Assembly (NCBI GenBank): GCA_037176885.1
Contig: JAWWNJ010000053.1
Location: 1,178,001-1,242,000, forward strand
Length of the DNA stretch: 64,000 nucleotides
Reading direction: 5' to 3'
Source of the DNA: Favolaschia claudopus
Taxonomy: Eukaryota > Basidiomycota > Agaricomycetes > Agaricales > Mycenaceae
This document shows, in pieces, positions 21,428-32,651 of this stretch; the stretch's first letter is position 1, and each line of letters begins with the position of its first letter. The notes under the pieces were generated by a model, which had not been told where the DNA came from, did not search any database, and saw only the letters and a list, made by a program, of their open reading frames with translations. The position numbers and the translations under genes are program-made.

Positions 21428-22610
21428 CTATACAACATATCCGCAATCCCTGAACCACCCTTCGATGTTCTCTGGGGTCATCGTCTCATGAGCAGCTTCC
21501 CACAGAGTTGCGATGGGGTCGCAACCATCACGCCCTTCCATTGAGCTGAGAACATCGTCCCGGTTGCGGCGGATCCAATATTTCATGCATGAAAACCCTT
21601 CTTCGCATGGATTGAAGTCGGGAGAGTATGGTGACAAATAAATGAGTCGACGCCCGCTGTAGATCAAATTCAGTTGGTTGGCAATCAAGAGGATATATCC
21701 TACGCACCGTCCCTCGACCATCTCACGAATCCCATCAAAATGATGAACACTTGCGTTGTCCATGACGAGAACAGAGTTGTCCTGTGGAAAGGGATTCATG
21801 CGGTCAAGGAGAACATCGAGATAGTTGCGGAACTCTACGGCGGTCCAGGATCGAGTCAACACATCAAAGTGAAGTATGCCATCGAGGCAAATTGCCGGAA
21901 GCACAGAATAACTATACATATCAGCAGGTACGAAGTACTGGCAAGAGCATAAACACATACCGGATGCCTCGGACAAAAAAATCATGCCGCCGCGCTCGCA
22001 TTCCAATAGGGGCCCATGCCATCTGCCGCCGCGTTGTGTGTCGATTGCAAGCTGCTTCGTCTAGGAAGACCAGTCTTCGAGGTGGGTGTTGTCCAACTTC
22101 ACATTGGAAACCAAGCCGTTTGTTTTCCTCGGCTTCGAGTGCAGTTCGAGATATCTAGGGATATACTCATGTCAGCGGCACGAAACTCCCAGCAATTTTA
22201 CTTACATGAACCCGAACATAACCCATTCGCAAAAGGGCGTCACGTATGGTGGTTTTGGCGACGTCGAGTCCCGTGGCTTCGTACAAACATTCCTGTAGCT
22301 CGAAAAGATAGATGTCGGGGGTTCTCGCAACAAGACCCTCAAGATACTTCTCAAAGGGTCAAATACGAAGAGTATTGAGAAGATCACAGACCGCGACATC
22401 AAAAGATGTGAGAATGCGGGGTCGTCCGAGCTGCAGAGGAATTTGGACGTGGTCCCCAGTGGTCCGCCACGTTCGGATGATGCGGTAAATGGTTCGCTCG
22501 CTGATGTTGGTAGCTGCAGCAATGTCTGGGACAGACATATGGGCCGACATTGTGGTGATGAGCTGTTTCTGCTCCTTAGGTATGTGGCGGCGGTTTCCTC
22601 GTCGTATCAT
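21428..22610 (-). CDS. DD34E transposase, subfamily 2
   Basis: Minus strand, likely start ATG at 22610 (MIRRGNRRHIPKEQKQL). The N-terminal helix-turn-helix (VPDIAAATNISERTIYRII) is followed by several short introns. The core has LVFLDEAACN, VLVMDNASVH and YSPDFNPCEE. After removing the GTGCGT...CTACAG intron, 34 residues separate the second Asp from Glu, as in Tc1. The last residues are GWFRDCGYVV. All exons appear open with GT-AG introns, so the coding region may be complete although the element has lost its other end. Homologous to the transposase at 11393-12553, with an intron at the same place before the third catalytic residue. Confidence 0.75.
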
Positions 22611-22709
22611 GGTGAGAGTGAGGAGAGTATTGGCGGGCAACGCTCGTCGTCATGATGGAGCTGAGCTGTAGCTAAAAATAATTATACGACGGGTATGCCG
22701 GGAACTGCC

Positions 22710-22756
22710 GAACTCAGCTCGAAAATCGAGACTGTCTATCGTTTCCAAAATAGCTG
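22710..22756 (-). repeat. Terminal repeat of subfamily 2, transposase side
   Basis: Matches the terminus at 34271-34318 with two or three differences. As the two lie at opposite ends of the element, they are terminal inverted repeats of ~47 bp starting CAGCTATTTTGGAAACG. Confidence 0.75.
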
Positions 22757-22758
22757 TA

Positions 22759-23070
22759 AAGCACCCCGCCTTCGGCAGGGCCGGCTCGCTGCGCTCGCGT
22801 CCCGACCTACGGGGGGTGCACAGCTTGTCGGGGCTCCGCCCCAAACCCCGGGGTATGAATGTAATTTTTTTTGCTGGATTGTGTACCCTCGGCGCCGCAC
22901 TGCCGCTCGCTGCACTCGCGGGCGCGCGGCGCCGTCGGGACGGTTCGTGGGTACCGGGAGCAACATCTCGACAGCCGGCAGCAACATCTCGACATGGTCC
23001 CGTGGTTTCGTGTCAAAGTCACGTTACTTTTCACGTGAGCTGATCCTTGTGTTTTCATGTATAGGATAGG
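22759..23070 (+). repeat. GC-rich palindromic repeat, copy A
   Basis: Starts AAGCACCCCGCC and contains CCTTCGGCAGGGCCGG, GCTCGCTGCGCTCGC, TTGTCGGGGCTCCGCCCCAA and GCGCCGCACTGCCGCTCG. It ends near TTTTCATGTATAGGATAG. Related copies are at 23075-23200 (partial), 27826-28060, 38262-38515, 49296-49480 and 49557-49712. No coding frame is conserved among copies. Confidence 0.75.
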
Positions 23071-23074
23071 ATAC

Positions 23075-23200
23075 GAGCTTTAGCTCCCTGCCTTCGGCAC
23101 GGGCCACTCGCTGCGCTCGCGGCGTGCCTACGGCGGTCACACAGCTCGTCGGGGCTGCCGCCCCAAACCCCGCAGTGAATTGCTTGCCGAATCCCGACGG
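23075..23200 (+). repeat. GC-rich palindromic repeat, partial copy
   Basis: Shares CTGCCTTCGGCACGGGCC, CTCGCTGCGCTCGCG and GTCGGGGCTGCCGCCCCAAA with copy A, immediately downstream of it. The 3' part is absent. Confidence 0.6.
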
Positions 23201-23329
23201 CGCGCGCCGCGACGAATTCACAACACCACAACACACCCCCTCAGGCACGAGTGCCGCACGACACACTCACGCATCTCCAGCATCCACACATCCACACCCC
23301 CTCAACGCGAACCCTCCATTTACTCGAGC

Positions 23330-24050
23330 CCAAGACTCGTTCGGTGACGTAGGAAGTCGGCGGCGGGCAAGGATTTGGTGAGACAGTCGGCGGTGTTGTC
23401 GTGAGATCGGACACGGGGAAGGACAATCTTGCCCTTCTCGACGCCGTCGCGGACGTGATGGTAGCGAGTGTCGATGTGTTTGTTACGATTATGGATTATC
23501 CTTGCCGCGTCGTTGTCACAGAAGATCGGAGTCGGTCCCGAGAGTCAGAGTTCCAATCCTCGCGTCAACGACCTCAGCCAGTACGCCTCGCGCGCCGCCT
23601 CGGACGGTGTTAAGATTGAAGGTGAACGCCAACGGTGTGTTGTGTGGCAAGCCGGACAGATTGATATTGAAGGGCTGAAGTTCCCATGAGCTGAAGTATT
23701 TGGGCCGAAAGCATGTAATTGACGCACGAACGACCCCGGAGTGTGTGCATTCAGCACGTACTCGGCCTCGGTGGAGGACGCCGCTACAACCTTCTGCTTC
23801 CTCGAAGCCCAAGTGATCGCGCCAGACCCCAGGGAAAATGTGTAGCCCATTATCGACTTGCGTTTTTCGGTGTCGTTCGCCCACCGTAGGATGTGCAGCG
23901 ACTGTACGTCTTGTTGGCTCGGGATGTGAAGAGTTATTTTGCTGTCAGTCCCTTCTTTCTTGTTTACTTCTTTCTCCTTTGCTGGCGTCTGATTTCTGTA
24001 TAGCAACGCAATCGCAAACAATCCCGATCGGCGGCTGAACCTTGGCAACC
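23330..24050 (-). pseudogene. Ty1/copia RNase H fragment
   Basis: The minus strand reads LRWANDTEKRKSIMGYTFSL, then ITWASRKQKVVAASSTEAEYV, the signature copia RNase H. After a ~150-bp foreign stretch it continues EAAREAYWLRSLTRGLE and, in another frame, FCDNDAARIIHNRNKHIDTR to the copia tail (HDNTADCLTKSLPAADFLRH). The rest of pol is missing. RNase H would degrade the RNA strand during reverse transcription. Frameshifts make it nonfunctional. Confidence 0.8.
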
Positions 24051-24828
24051 GTAACCTAAGATTGCATCCATTATTCCAAGAGTCAATTGGTAGAAATTAC
24101 GACGAGGAAAATTTCTCCCATTCAATTCTTTCCCATATCCTCCTCATTAGCCCTCTGCTCTTTATCCTTTCTATTTCTGCGCTTGTGAGGGCAATGGTTT
24201 CTGCGTAGACTTGTTCTCGGAGATTTCTGCAGTTACAAACTTTTTCCAGTTGTTTGCTTTTCCCTTCATTGAACCATCTAGAAACCCAATTCATTCACCA
24301 TGGGCTCCTGCATCTGTTTCATTTGCAGAGACAGAGCATTAAGAACTTGTGCAACTTCATTATCCTTTGTTGAAGTAGCCCGAAGGGTTGGTTGAGCAAC
24401 CCTTGTGCTATTTTGTTGGTCAAGTTGAACTGCCCTTTCTTCTTGATCATGATGAGGCACGAAAACTTTAGTAGCATAGGCGCTCGCGAACACCTATTGA
24501 TGGCGCTTAACGCCTATTTTCCTCACCGAACGCCTATTCCCTGTATCGAGCGCTAATCCCCGTTGCCGAAGGCACCCCTCGGCATCGGCACGCTGCGCCC
24601 TCATGACACGCACGTGCATTCAGACCTTTTGAAGGCATATTCTGGAAATATTCAATTAAATTCGATTAATATTAGGATTAGAGTACATTATGGGCTGGAC
24701 GCGTATTTAATCATAATGTTCCAGTTTTAATTGTCGCCGCCGTCATGCGACGCGTTCAAATTCCTCGCAGTGTATTCGGGCAAAATCAGATAATTTTTTC
24801 TGAGTTCACTACAATAAAACATTAGCGG
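24051..24828. other. No gene; short AACGCCTATT tandem motif
   Basis: At 24479-24560 about four degenerate ~20-bp units end in AACGCCTATT or close variants. The minus strand near 24278-24493 holds an unassigned 71-codon frame that is Gln-rich. Confidence 0.35.
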
Positions 24829-25020
24829 GTTTGTGCAAAGCGACCCGGGTCGCTTTGGGATCGCTCAAATCTCGACAACGAGCAGTCTCAGGTGTGAAGT
24901 CCCAGCGACCTAGGAGTATCCCAGGGCGATACTCTCTTGGGTCGCTTGGAGCTCACACCTGGTATCTGTTGTTGCGGAGATCTGAGCGGTCGAAAAGCGA
25001 CCTGGGTCGCTCGCACAAAC
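24829..25020. mobile_element. 192-bp fold-back MITE
   Basis: The whole element is an imperfect inverted repeat: the left arm begins GTTTGTGCAAAGCGACCCGG and the right arm, read inverted, GTTTGTGCGAGCGACCCAGG. No coding capacity and no clear target duplication. Confidence 0.75.
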
Positions 25021-25333
25021 TCTCTATTACAAAGTCATGTACTCTATTCAAAAACCAGTAGGTATGTATGTAGCGAATTCAATGGAATAAAACTTCAAGG
25101 GCTCGTTTTTACAATGACTCTGCCCATCGTTACCCCTGAACAATTCCGAAACGAAGTCAGAGAACGCGGAAAGAGACAAGTACGCACACTGCGACGTATT
25201 TGAACTCCATGCAGCTATAACCCATTCCCGCATCCACGTTTTTGAAGTTGAAGTCAAATACCCGAATGTAGGAGGTGGCAAAAGGCGCGGAACCGATTGG
25301 CACGAATGAGTCGGAGTTGTCGTGGCAGAAATA

Positions 25334-26221
25334 ATCGGTATTGACAAAAGTAACCGTGAATCGACTCGTATGGTCCGAATATTGCAGTATGTAATAGGTT
25401 AAAATGCATCAGAATGTTCTCCTGCATGTTTTGAACGGCACCCGACAAAGGCCTGCACCAATCCATCAAGCACAACTGATTTCTCGGCGGATTGTAATTT
25501 GCGGCTGTTTTGCACTGTTTGTTGCAATAAATGACTGCATTTCCAATTTTCTTGAAGTTCAAGAACATGCCCTCGGACGGTAGGTTATACTTGAGGATTC
25601 ATTTCAGTCCCTCACTGCTCCAAATCTCTGATTGCATCAATTTCTTGTCCACATTGGACTGGTTCTATTTCAACCATCCCTCCTGCACGGACCCAAATCA
25701 TTGCGTGACCGTTCAAAGATGCTAAGAGCAAAGAATTTAGCTACAGTCTTGGTTAATTTCTAATCCATGACAGTGCTGAACCCTATCACCTACGCATTCA
25801 ATATACTTTTATCCCAGAGTAGGCCTCCATGGCTTCCGTAATTCCCCATGTTTGGTCAAGTAAGGGGCCGAAGAGTTTTCCAGATTGTAGACTTGTTTAC
25901 CACCCTTACTAGCCAAAGCAAGTGTGCAGAAACATTTGAATAGATCACATGTGCAAGCTAGAGGTAGTCAAAAGTGGTCTGGAAGTGCAGTTGCTGAGAT
26001 TTCCGTTGAACAATGAGCAGAAGTTGAAAGACACAGGTGAATTTCAAGCTATTGCCAGAATTGCGCTGGCTCTGAAGAGCGTCAGGAACAGAGGTTGCCC
26101 ACAACAACTTGTGTAGGTTTAAGGAATATCCCGACGTATTTTTCAAACTCGAAGTCTTGGAGAAATATCACGTGGTCGCGAAGCAATCGTCGGATTAACG
26201 GTTACTTTTGTCAATACCGAG
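25334..26221. mobile_element. CTCGG-family element, 888 bp
   Basis: Inverted termini TCGGTATTGACAAAAGTAACC (left, first base changed) and the complement at 26196-26221, flanked by TA. The same termini with variations bound 39151-39678 and 42445-42965. The interior differs from those copies and encodes nothing recognisable. Confidence 0.65.
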
Positions 26222-27134
26222 TAGAAGAAAAAGCCGCACCTTAAAACCTTCCTTTGACTTTCCCTGCTGCTCACTACACCTCCCGACAACCCAAACACTT
26301 TCTGAACCGCTGTTGGGGAGCTCATCGGCCGCTGGATCCTGGAGACTCGTTCCCCGAATGCTGCAAGGACGTGGAACGAACAAGATTTGTGCTTGATTGA
26401 GCCAATAAGAAAATTGAGCGAAAAATCACCAAACTGTCAGGCGCGAGCTCAGCTTACCGTGGAAGGGACAAGATTCGTAGTTCGGCTACGTTGTCCTCGA
26501 CACTATTGAAGAATGGCGCAGAGATGATGTCCATGAACGAGGTGGGCAAGGTTGGGGGAGGAAGAGAAGTGGACGTACAGAGGTACGAGATCTTTGATTG
26601 GCGACAAGTAACGAGATGATGCTCTCGTACTTACTCACCTTTTATGGTAAAATATTCCCATCAAAGTCAGCCAAACCATGCGAAACTGACGTATTCTGAG
26701 AGGTTAAACTATGTGGGTGGTCTTTGCAAGTAAGAGTACAGTTTTTCTATGTGTAAAACTTGGCAACTTTTTAGCTCAATCTGTCATCATGTAAAAATAA
26801 AATTCTTCCCCTTATGTGGCAAATATTAGGCAGAACAAGTTCACAATAGAGACGAATTTTTGTCTCTGAGTATTGCACTTCAATTATGTCTTCACCTCAT
26901 TCTCTCAGCGAAAAGGTGGGTTTTGATGGGAATTTTCTAAAAAGGCGAGCAAAGTGATCTTGCCGCCATTCTATACCGTGAGCAGCCTGGGATATACCAA
27001 GCTTCTTGTGTCATTGTGAAGATGGAGGCACATGAAAATCATGTACCTCGGGACCCCGAAAATCATGTCCTTATCCTCCGATTTTCATTACGCAATAGCG
27101 AGTAGAAGTCAATCCAACAGTGAATGCCTTCCCA
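26222..27134. other. No gene recognised
   Basis: AT-rich sequence without supported coding or repeat structure; several possible short minus-strand frames have no motif. Confidence 0.3.
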
Positions 27135-27313
27135 TAGTGATAAATACTTTTTTTCGAATATCTGAGAATATCCGGAGGAGATGCCGAGGGACCCCATCGG
27201 GTTCAGATCTCATTTCTCTCACAATTACATACCGTGTATTAAAGCTTGTTATTGGTCGGGGGGTAGGGACCCCCCGTTCAGATTTAATTCGCATGAATAT
27301 CCACTGAATAGAT
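27135..27313 (+). repeat. Copy of a repeat also at 58462-58651
   Basis: Shares AAATACTTTTTTTCGAATAT, GATGCCGAGGGACCCCATCG, TTCAGATCTCATTT and AAAGCTTGTTA with 58462-58651. In the 58-kb copy AATCTGAACAGGGGGT and ACCCCCTGTTCAGATT form a clean hairpin; here only one arm remains clear. Confidence 0.7.
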
Positions 27314-27825
27314 GGATTTGGAAGTGGTGGGACCTCTCGGATGTTCGGCTGTTCCCGCTTGCCATGTCGCTGGCAACCAGTCGTGCTCCAAGAGGCGGTG
27401 ATGCCGGGACTGACAGAATACTCCGCATGATGGCCGCGACTAAATACGCGTTTTGACGCGTATTGACGCGTCGCAAACGCGCCCAGACACGCATGGGAGA
27501 CATGTTTGATATGGAACAGGCTCCTGCAAGATTCCCAAGGAGCTGTCAGCCTGTGACAGAGCTCATAATAAAATATTCTGTGACTACACTCTGAAAAGTC
27601 TACTGGGAATGGCGGAGGATTATTTCGGATTACTTCCAGTCATCAAAAGTTGTACGACAACATCATTGGCACCCTTACGGAAAACAATAGGAAATAAATA
27701 ATGCTATGGGAAGTCAACCAGTTGTTAACTCAAGGTTAACTATGGGAATGTACTAACGGCGTGGGGGTCACCGCAGGTTACACAGGTACGTGCCTCTTTG
27801 CCCGCCAATTCTACCAGACAAGCTT
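27314..27825. other. No gene recognised
   Basis: No supported gene or repeat. Confidence 0.3.
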
Positions 27826-28060
27826 AAGCACCCCGCCTTCGGCAGGGCCGGCTCGCTGCGCTCGCGTCTCTCCCTACGGCTGGTGCACAGCTTGTCGGGG
27901 CTTCGCCCCAAACCCCGGTGTGTATAGAATAATTTTTTTGCTGGATTGCGTGCCCTCGGCGCCACACTACCGCTCGCTGCACGGCGCCGTCGGGAAGGTT
28001 CGTGAGAACCGGGAGCAACATCTCGACAGCCGGCAGCGACATCTCGACATGATCCTGTCG
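27826..28060 (+). repeat. GC-rich palindromic repeat, copy B
   Basis: Begins AAGCACCCCGCC like copy A, shares the TTGTCGGGGCTTCGCCCCAA hairpin and the ACATCTCGACA motifs, and ends after CTCGACATGATCC. Confidence 0.75.
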
Positions 28061-29814
28061 GAAAAATCCTGGGCAGCTTGTGTCGGCTCGTAGGTCAATA
28101 TAAGCCGCCATGAGGTCATAAATTATAAGGGGATTATAGCGCATAGGTGTAGACCTTTCAAGCTCTCTCCAGCCGCTATAATCCACGCCCGGGATTATAG
28201 GGGATTTAGGTGCTTACAAGCGTTACCGCACATTACCGCACATTCAGCAAACATAGAACTCAATTATGGTGACAAAAAACATCTATTCATGGCTACAACA
28301 ACAGTTTGGTACTACCCGCCATGCCGGATCGCCTACAAAATAACCTCGATTTCGAATCCCAGGCTGGAACGGTATATGAACAAGCACTGTGTAAATGTAT
28401 CACCCAAGTTAGAGCCAATACAACACGATCCTACGGCGCTCGCGTGCGCATTTTTATTGCCCTGAGGGCTCTGGGTTGCCATTTCCTAGCTACACTCTCT
28501 TTCACTTTCACTATTCAACCGCGACTGGGTCGTGGGAAAGCGGTCGGTGATGAGGTTCCAGAAGAAGAAGGACTTGACGTGGTGCGCTACATCGTTGGGT
28601 CAATAAGCCAAGGCAGCCCACAACCAACAGCTCACCATGAAGCAGCCACAGGCGGGCGAAGACAGGGTGAAGCGCCGCAGGCTCCACAAGAAACTGAGGG
28701 GAATGGACAGCAACAAGGGGAGGGGAGGGGAGAGGAGGGGAGGAAGGGGGAGAGGGGCAGGAATGAGCAAGTGCGCGGGTGATGGAATGTGGCCGAGGTG
28801 AGTGTTGGTGAGATACTGAATGATGGAAGCTCCCCCTGTCCTGGCCGTCCGCGTCGGCGCTCTAAATGCTCCCCCTGTGATGCCTGTGCGAGGTATAGAG
28901 GAAGAGCCTCCCCCGGGGCATACGAGGAGAGTATGCGCGAGGTCGCGCTGTCCGGAATTGCAATACGAGCGTAATCGCGTCGTCTGAGCTGTCCGAGACG
29001 TGGTGACGGGGCAGAACTGCTCGTCGTTAACGGCGGTGCCGCCGCTCATTGCGAGTAGGCACCTGCGGCCCTCGTTGAGATGGATTCTGGGGCTCGCTGC
29101 CCCATCCTGCGGCCGTGGGATTGCGATGTCGTGCCGGAGCCATAAGTTGGCTGGCATACGTCTCCGCCAGCTATGCTCGAAACGGGTAGACGTACCATTG
29201 GGTCCCATATGGGTGGACATCAATGATGGCATCAGTGATGGGACCTATTTGGTGGTGTTTATGCGATGTGCACCATACTTCCATCAAGTCATGGATCAAC
29301 TTTGTCTAACCAATTTTATACCCAAGTGACAGTATACAATGAGAAGAATAATTGTCGAACACAAACAGAGTTGGGCAGCCCAAGTGGGCCATTTCAAATT
29401 TGGGTAAGGCAGCTCTGAGCTGAAGAAAAGGATCTTGGCTCATGATAGAAAGGAAGGATGCTGGTTGAGTGCCATGTCGCAAGACTTTCATAGGTGTGCA
29501 TTCCATGCTGCACACAATGCCTCAACAACGTTGCAATGCTAAGTCTTTGACAGTACATGTAGCATGTAACGTGACTCAGAATTGCCAAATCCGGTGCGAT
29601 TTCCCAGGCAAAGAGAGGCAGATTTCTCAGAAACCGCTCGTAGAATTTTCTTTATTTTATCAGAATCATAACTTACTCAACGAAAGGAGTCCATTGCGCT
29701 AAGATAGGCCGCATCCATAGACAGCTAGCTGTGACCGTGACTGGTCACAAATGCCTAGTTTTCGACCACTTTGTTTATATCTCCACATTGAGGGCGTAAA
29801 TGAAAAATCTGTTC
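28061..29814. other. Unassigned; G-rich tract at 28705-28765
   Basis: Open frames exist on both strands across 28306-29232, but neither shows a motif I recognise; the minus-strand frame is partly low-complexity Leu/Pro opposite the G-rich tract. The tract has many GGGGA runs on the plus strand and could form G-quadruplexes. Confidence 0.3.
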
Positions 29815-29981
29815 CGTCGTAGAGTTCCGCAACTATCTCGATGTTCTCCTTGACCGCATGAATCCCTTTCCACAGGACAACTCTGTTCTCGTCATGGACA
29901 ACGCAAGTGTTCATCATTTTGATGGGATTCGTGAGATGGTCGAGGGACGGTGCGTAGGATATATCCTCTTGATTGCCAACA

Positions 29982-32177
29982 GCTTGACGAGGCGACCTTC
30001 GAAAGCTCCAAAACTGAGCTCCTGCACCACTCCCCGGGTCGCACGGACTTATCGAGCTACCAGGTCGTGTTTGACGGAGTTGTCATTAATCCTTCAGAGA
30101 CAGTGAAATGGGTGGGTGTCTGGCTTGACTCTAAACTCACGGGTGAGACCCATATCAAATATCGTGCTGCATCGGCTACGAGATCGCTCAACGCTTGCGT
30201 TGCTTTGACTCACGCGGTTTGGGGCTTAAAACCACTTATGATTAGGGACCTCGCGCGCTCGGTTGTGCTCCCTCGCGCCGACTATGGCGTCAATTCGTTC
30301 TTTCCGCTGCCGCTCAAAGCTATGAAGCCACTGGAAGACGTCAACAAATGCATTGCACGCTGCATTACTGGTGGCTACCGCAATGCATCTAGGGTTGCTC
30401 TCGAGAAGGAAGCGGCTTTACTACCAGCCCCCCTCAGGCTCGAAGCCGCCCTCCTCCATCGCCTCGCAAGGTACTTGTCTCTCCCTCCATCCCATGGCAT
30501 CATTCCGCTCGTTATGGACGCTATTCACCACGCACCTGGTCGACCATCCCACGCATCGCCCCTGCACTTTGTCGAACGACTTCCCACAGTACGCTGGCCT
30601 CCCAACGCCCCTGCTCAGGGCATGCGGCTTGGAAGATATGGACGCAACCTCCCCACTGAAGTTACGACGGCCCCGAGCGCAGATCTCGATGAAGACTGTG
30701 GCGCCCGTGGAAAGCGAGGGGGGGTGGTCACCGAGCCTTGCGCTCGTGGATTGCCTCCGCCTCCCGGCGGCAGGCAAGTACTTGTGACCACTCCCTCCGT
30801 AGCTTCAGATGACTCATCCCAGATTCCTCCTGCAACGCTCCTGCTGGGAATGGAAAGAATCGAGCCGATTTACTCACCCCCATGGTCCGAGCCTCTACCC
30901 GTCTCCACCATCGTCGCGGCTTGCAAAAACACAGCAGTCGCAGTTCTCGAGAATTTGCTGGCTGATGAATCTTTCGCCGACTCCACCTGGTTCACAGACG
31001 GGTCCCTCTTGGCAGGTGCGGCGGGGGGAGCAGCGGTCTTGATGAAGGATGGGAAGGTATGCGAAAGAATTCTCCTACCGCTGGGCGACGGGCAAGTAGC
31101 GGAGGGCGAGATGGAAGGTCTTTTGAAGGCTACACAGCAGGCTTTGATCCGTGGCTCGGATCATATACTTATTGTTTCCGACTCACAGGCTGCTCTGCGC
31201 GGTATACTCTTGACCAAGCCACGCGCTGGCCAGCACCGAGCGATTCAATACGACAAAATCGTCCGATCTGCCATGCACCACCGCCCAGCACTTGGCATCA
31301 CGAACTTGTGGACGCCAGCTCACATAGGGACTGCCGGTAATGAATTTGCGGATGACGCGGCCAAGGCGGCGACTCTCCTCCCAGCCCCCACCTCTCTCCC
31401 AATCTCGCTCACAACTTGCAAACGGCACATCAATGATGACATCCTCGGACGCTGGCACAAAACGTGGAACTCAACGGCGCTCGGTCGCGGCCTTCGTGAA
31501 ATCGACGACTCCCCGCCCTCTGGGATCCTCCGCTCCCCGTATACATCCAGTGCCAGCCGCTTCGAAATATCTATCATCGGTCAGCTCCGCACCGACTTCT
31601 CAGCCCTCAACGCTCACCGCTTCCGTTGCCGACTTGTCGCCTCCCCAGCGTGCGACGCATGCGGCGCCTCTCGTGAGACCAGAGCTCATTTCCTCCTCCA
31701 TTGTCCTGCGTGGTGCCAGTTCCGGGCTCCCCTGCAGCTCGCCTCATTTTCGGCTGGCATTCTCGGTGCTGTGGACGTCCGTACGCTCCTGGACCACCCA
31801 AAGCTCCTCAAACCCGTCATCAAGTTCATACAGCAAACCGGTCGCTTCAATACATAAGTTGCGTTCATCTTTCTTCTCTTTCCTCTTACTGTACTATATC
31901 TTACTTACATATAATTCTCCTCCATACATACAAAACCTCTTCATAGTTTACTTATAACCCCGTCGTGTCAGCACCTCCCTTATTTGTTACTAGAAGAACC
32001 ATATTTCCCGTCTTATTGTTTGCCACTTTTCATTTACGTATCTTACATTATAGAATACCACCCTCAACCCAGTAGTCTACTTGTACATACCGAAGACTAG
32101 CTTAGCTAGCCAGTACTGCCGCGTAGCCCTTACGGCCAGGTACGGCGTAAATAGAACTCAAGTTCAAGTTCAAGTTC
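29982..32177 (+). mobile_element. 5'-truncated LINE inside a transposase intron
   Basis: Inserted at GATTGCCAAC in the intron, as comparison with the uninterrupted copy near 21690 shows. The 3' end is a short AAGTTC repeat (about three and a half units at 32157-32177) and an AAC/CAAC overlap could be a short target duplication. The 5' end lies within the region downstream of the RT catalytic motif. Confidence 0.75.
29983..31857 (+). CDS. LINE ORF2 C-terminal part with RNase H domain
   Basis: An uninterrupted frame covers the end of the RT thumb (VKWVGVWLDSKLTGETHI, LPRADYGVNSF) and a complete-looking RNase H domain: FTDGSLLAG (Asp), EGEMEGLLKA (Glu), IVSDSQAALRG (Asp), and WTPAHIGTAGNEFADDAAK (final Asp). 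A C-terminal CDACGASRETRAHFLLHC zinc-knuckle-like motif follows. The arrangement resembles Tad/I-clade LINEs of fungi. The endonuclease and catalytic RT core are missing, so it cannot move itself. The long open frame suggests a fairly recent insertion. Confidence 0.8.
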   Translation, partial: LDEATFESSKTELLHHSPGRTDLSSYQVVFDGVVINPSETVKWVGVWLDSKLTGETHIKYRAASATRSLNACVALTHAVWGLKPLMIRDLARSVVLPRADYGVNSFFPLPLKAMKPLEDVNKCIARCITGGYRNASRVALEKEAALLPAPLRLEAALLHRLARYLSLPPSHGIIPLVMDAIHHAPGRPSHASPLHFVERLPTVRWPPNAPAQGMRLGRYGRNLPTEVTTAPSADLDEDCGARGKRGGVVTEPCARGLPPPPGGRQVLVTTPSVASDDSSQIPPATLLLGMERIEPIYSPPWSEPLPVSTIVAACKNTAVAVLENLLADESFADSTWFTDGSLLAGAAGGAAVLMKDGKVCERILLPLGDGQVAEGEMEGLLKATQQALIRGSDHILIVSDSQAALRGILLTKPRAGQHRAIQYDKIVRSAMHHRPALGITNLWTPAHIGTAGNEFADDAAKAATLLPAPTSLPISLTTCKRHINDDILGRWHKTWNSTALGRGLREIDDSPPSGILRSPYTSSASRFEISIIGQLRTDFSALNAHRFRCRLVASPACDACGASRETRAHFLLHCPAWCQFRAPLQLASFSAGILGAVDVRTLLDHPKLLKPVIKFIQQTGRFNT

Positions 32178-32651
32178 AACTGAATTTGATCTACAGCGGG
32201 CGTCGACTCATTTATTTGTCACCATACTCTCCCGACTTCAATCCATGCGAAGAAGGGTTTTCATGCATGAAATATTGGATCCGCCGCAACCGGGACGATG
32301 TTCTCAGCTCAATGGAAGGGCGTGATGGTTGCGACCCCATCGCAACTCTGTGGGAAGCTGCTCATGAGACGATGACCCCAGAGAACATCGAAGGGTGGTT
32401 CAGGGATTGCGGATATGTTGTATAGGTTGTTGTACCGGTAGTTGTGTCAATACACGAGTAGGACGGCAAGAAATTATATGAACAAGTAGTACGACTATAC
32501 AAATATACAGAAAACTAGTAGAGATACAGTATCTACAGGTTATAGAGGCGGCGATAACATACACAGCGTGAAATAAATTGGTTCTCCTTGTCGCTTTCGT
32601 TCTCCACAACCCTACTTCTTCCCCTTGCGTTTCTTCGCGGCGGCGACCATC

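Larger units (their letters stand above)
20691..22756. mobile_element. Two-gene transposon, subfamily 2, left-truncated copy
   Basis: Contains the last part of a partner gene (plus) and a transposase gene (minus), in the same convergent order as the element at 9165. The right end is a terminal repeat reading inward CAGCTATTTTGGAAACGATA, followed by TA. The left part is missing, abutting the Ty3 remnant. 20691-21680 is almost identical to the complement of 32180-33170. Confidence 0.8.
29815..32425 (+). pseudogene. Transposase fragment interrupted by a LINE
   Basis: 29815-29957 encodes EFRNYLDVLL to VMDNASVHHFDGIREMVEGR, and 32198-32425 encodes the YSPDFNPCEE block to GWFRDCGYVV. Between them the original short intron (GTGCGT...CTACAG) has received the LINE at 29982-32177. 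The N-terminal half is absent; sequence left of 29815 is unrelated. Confidence 0.8.

Noticed and set aside
28600..29232. 210-codon minus-strand frame
   Set aside because: No domain recognised, low-complexity Leu/Pro where it lies opposite a G-rich tract, and an overlapping plus-strand frame looks equally (un)convincing.
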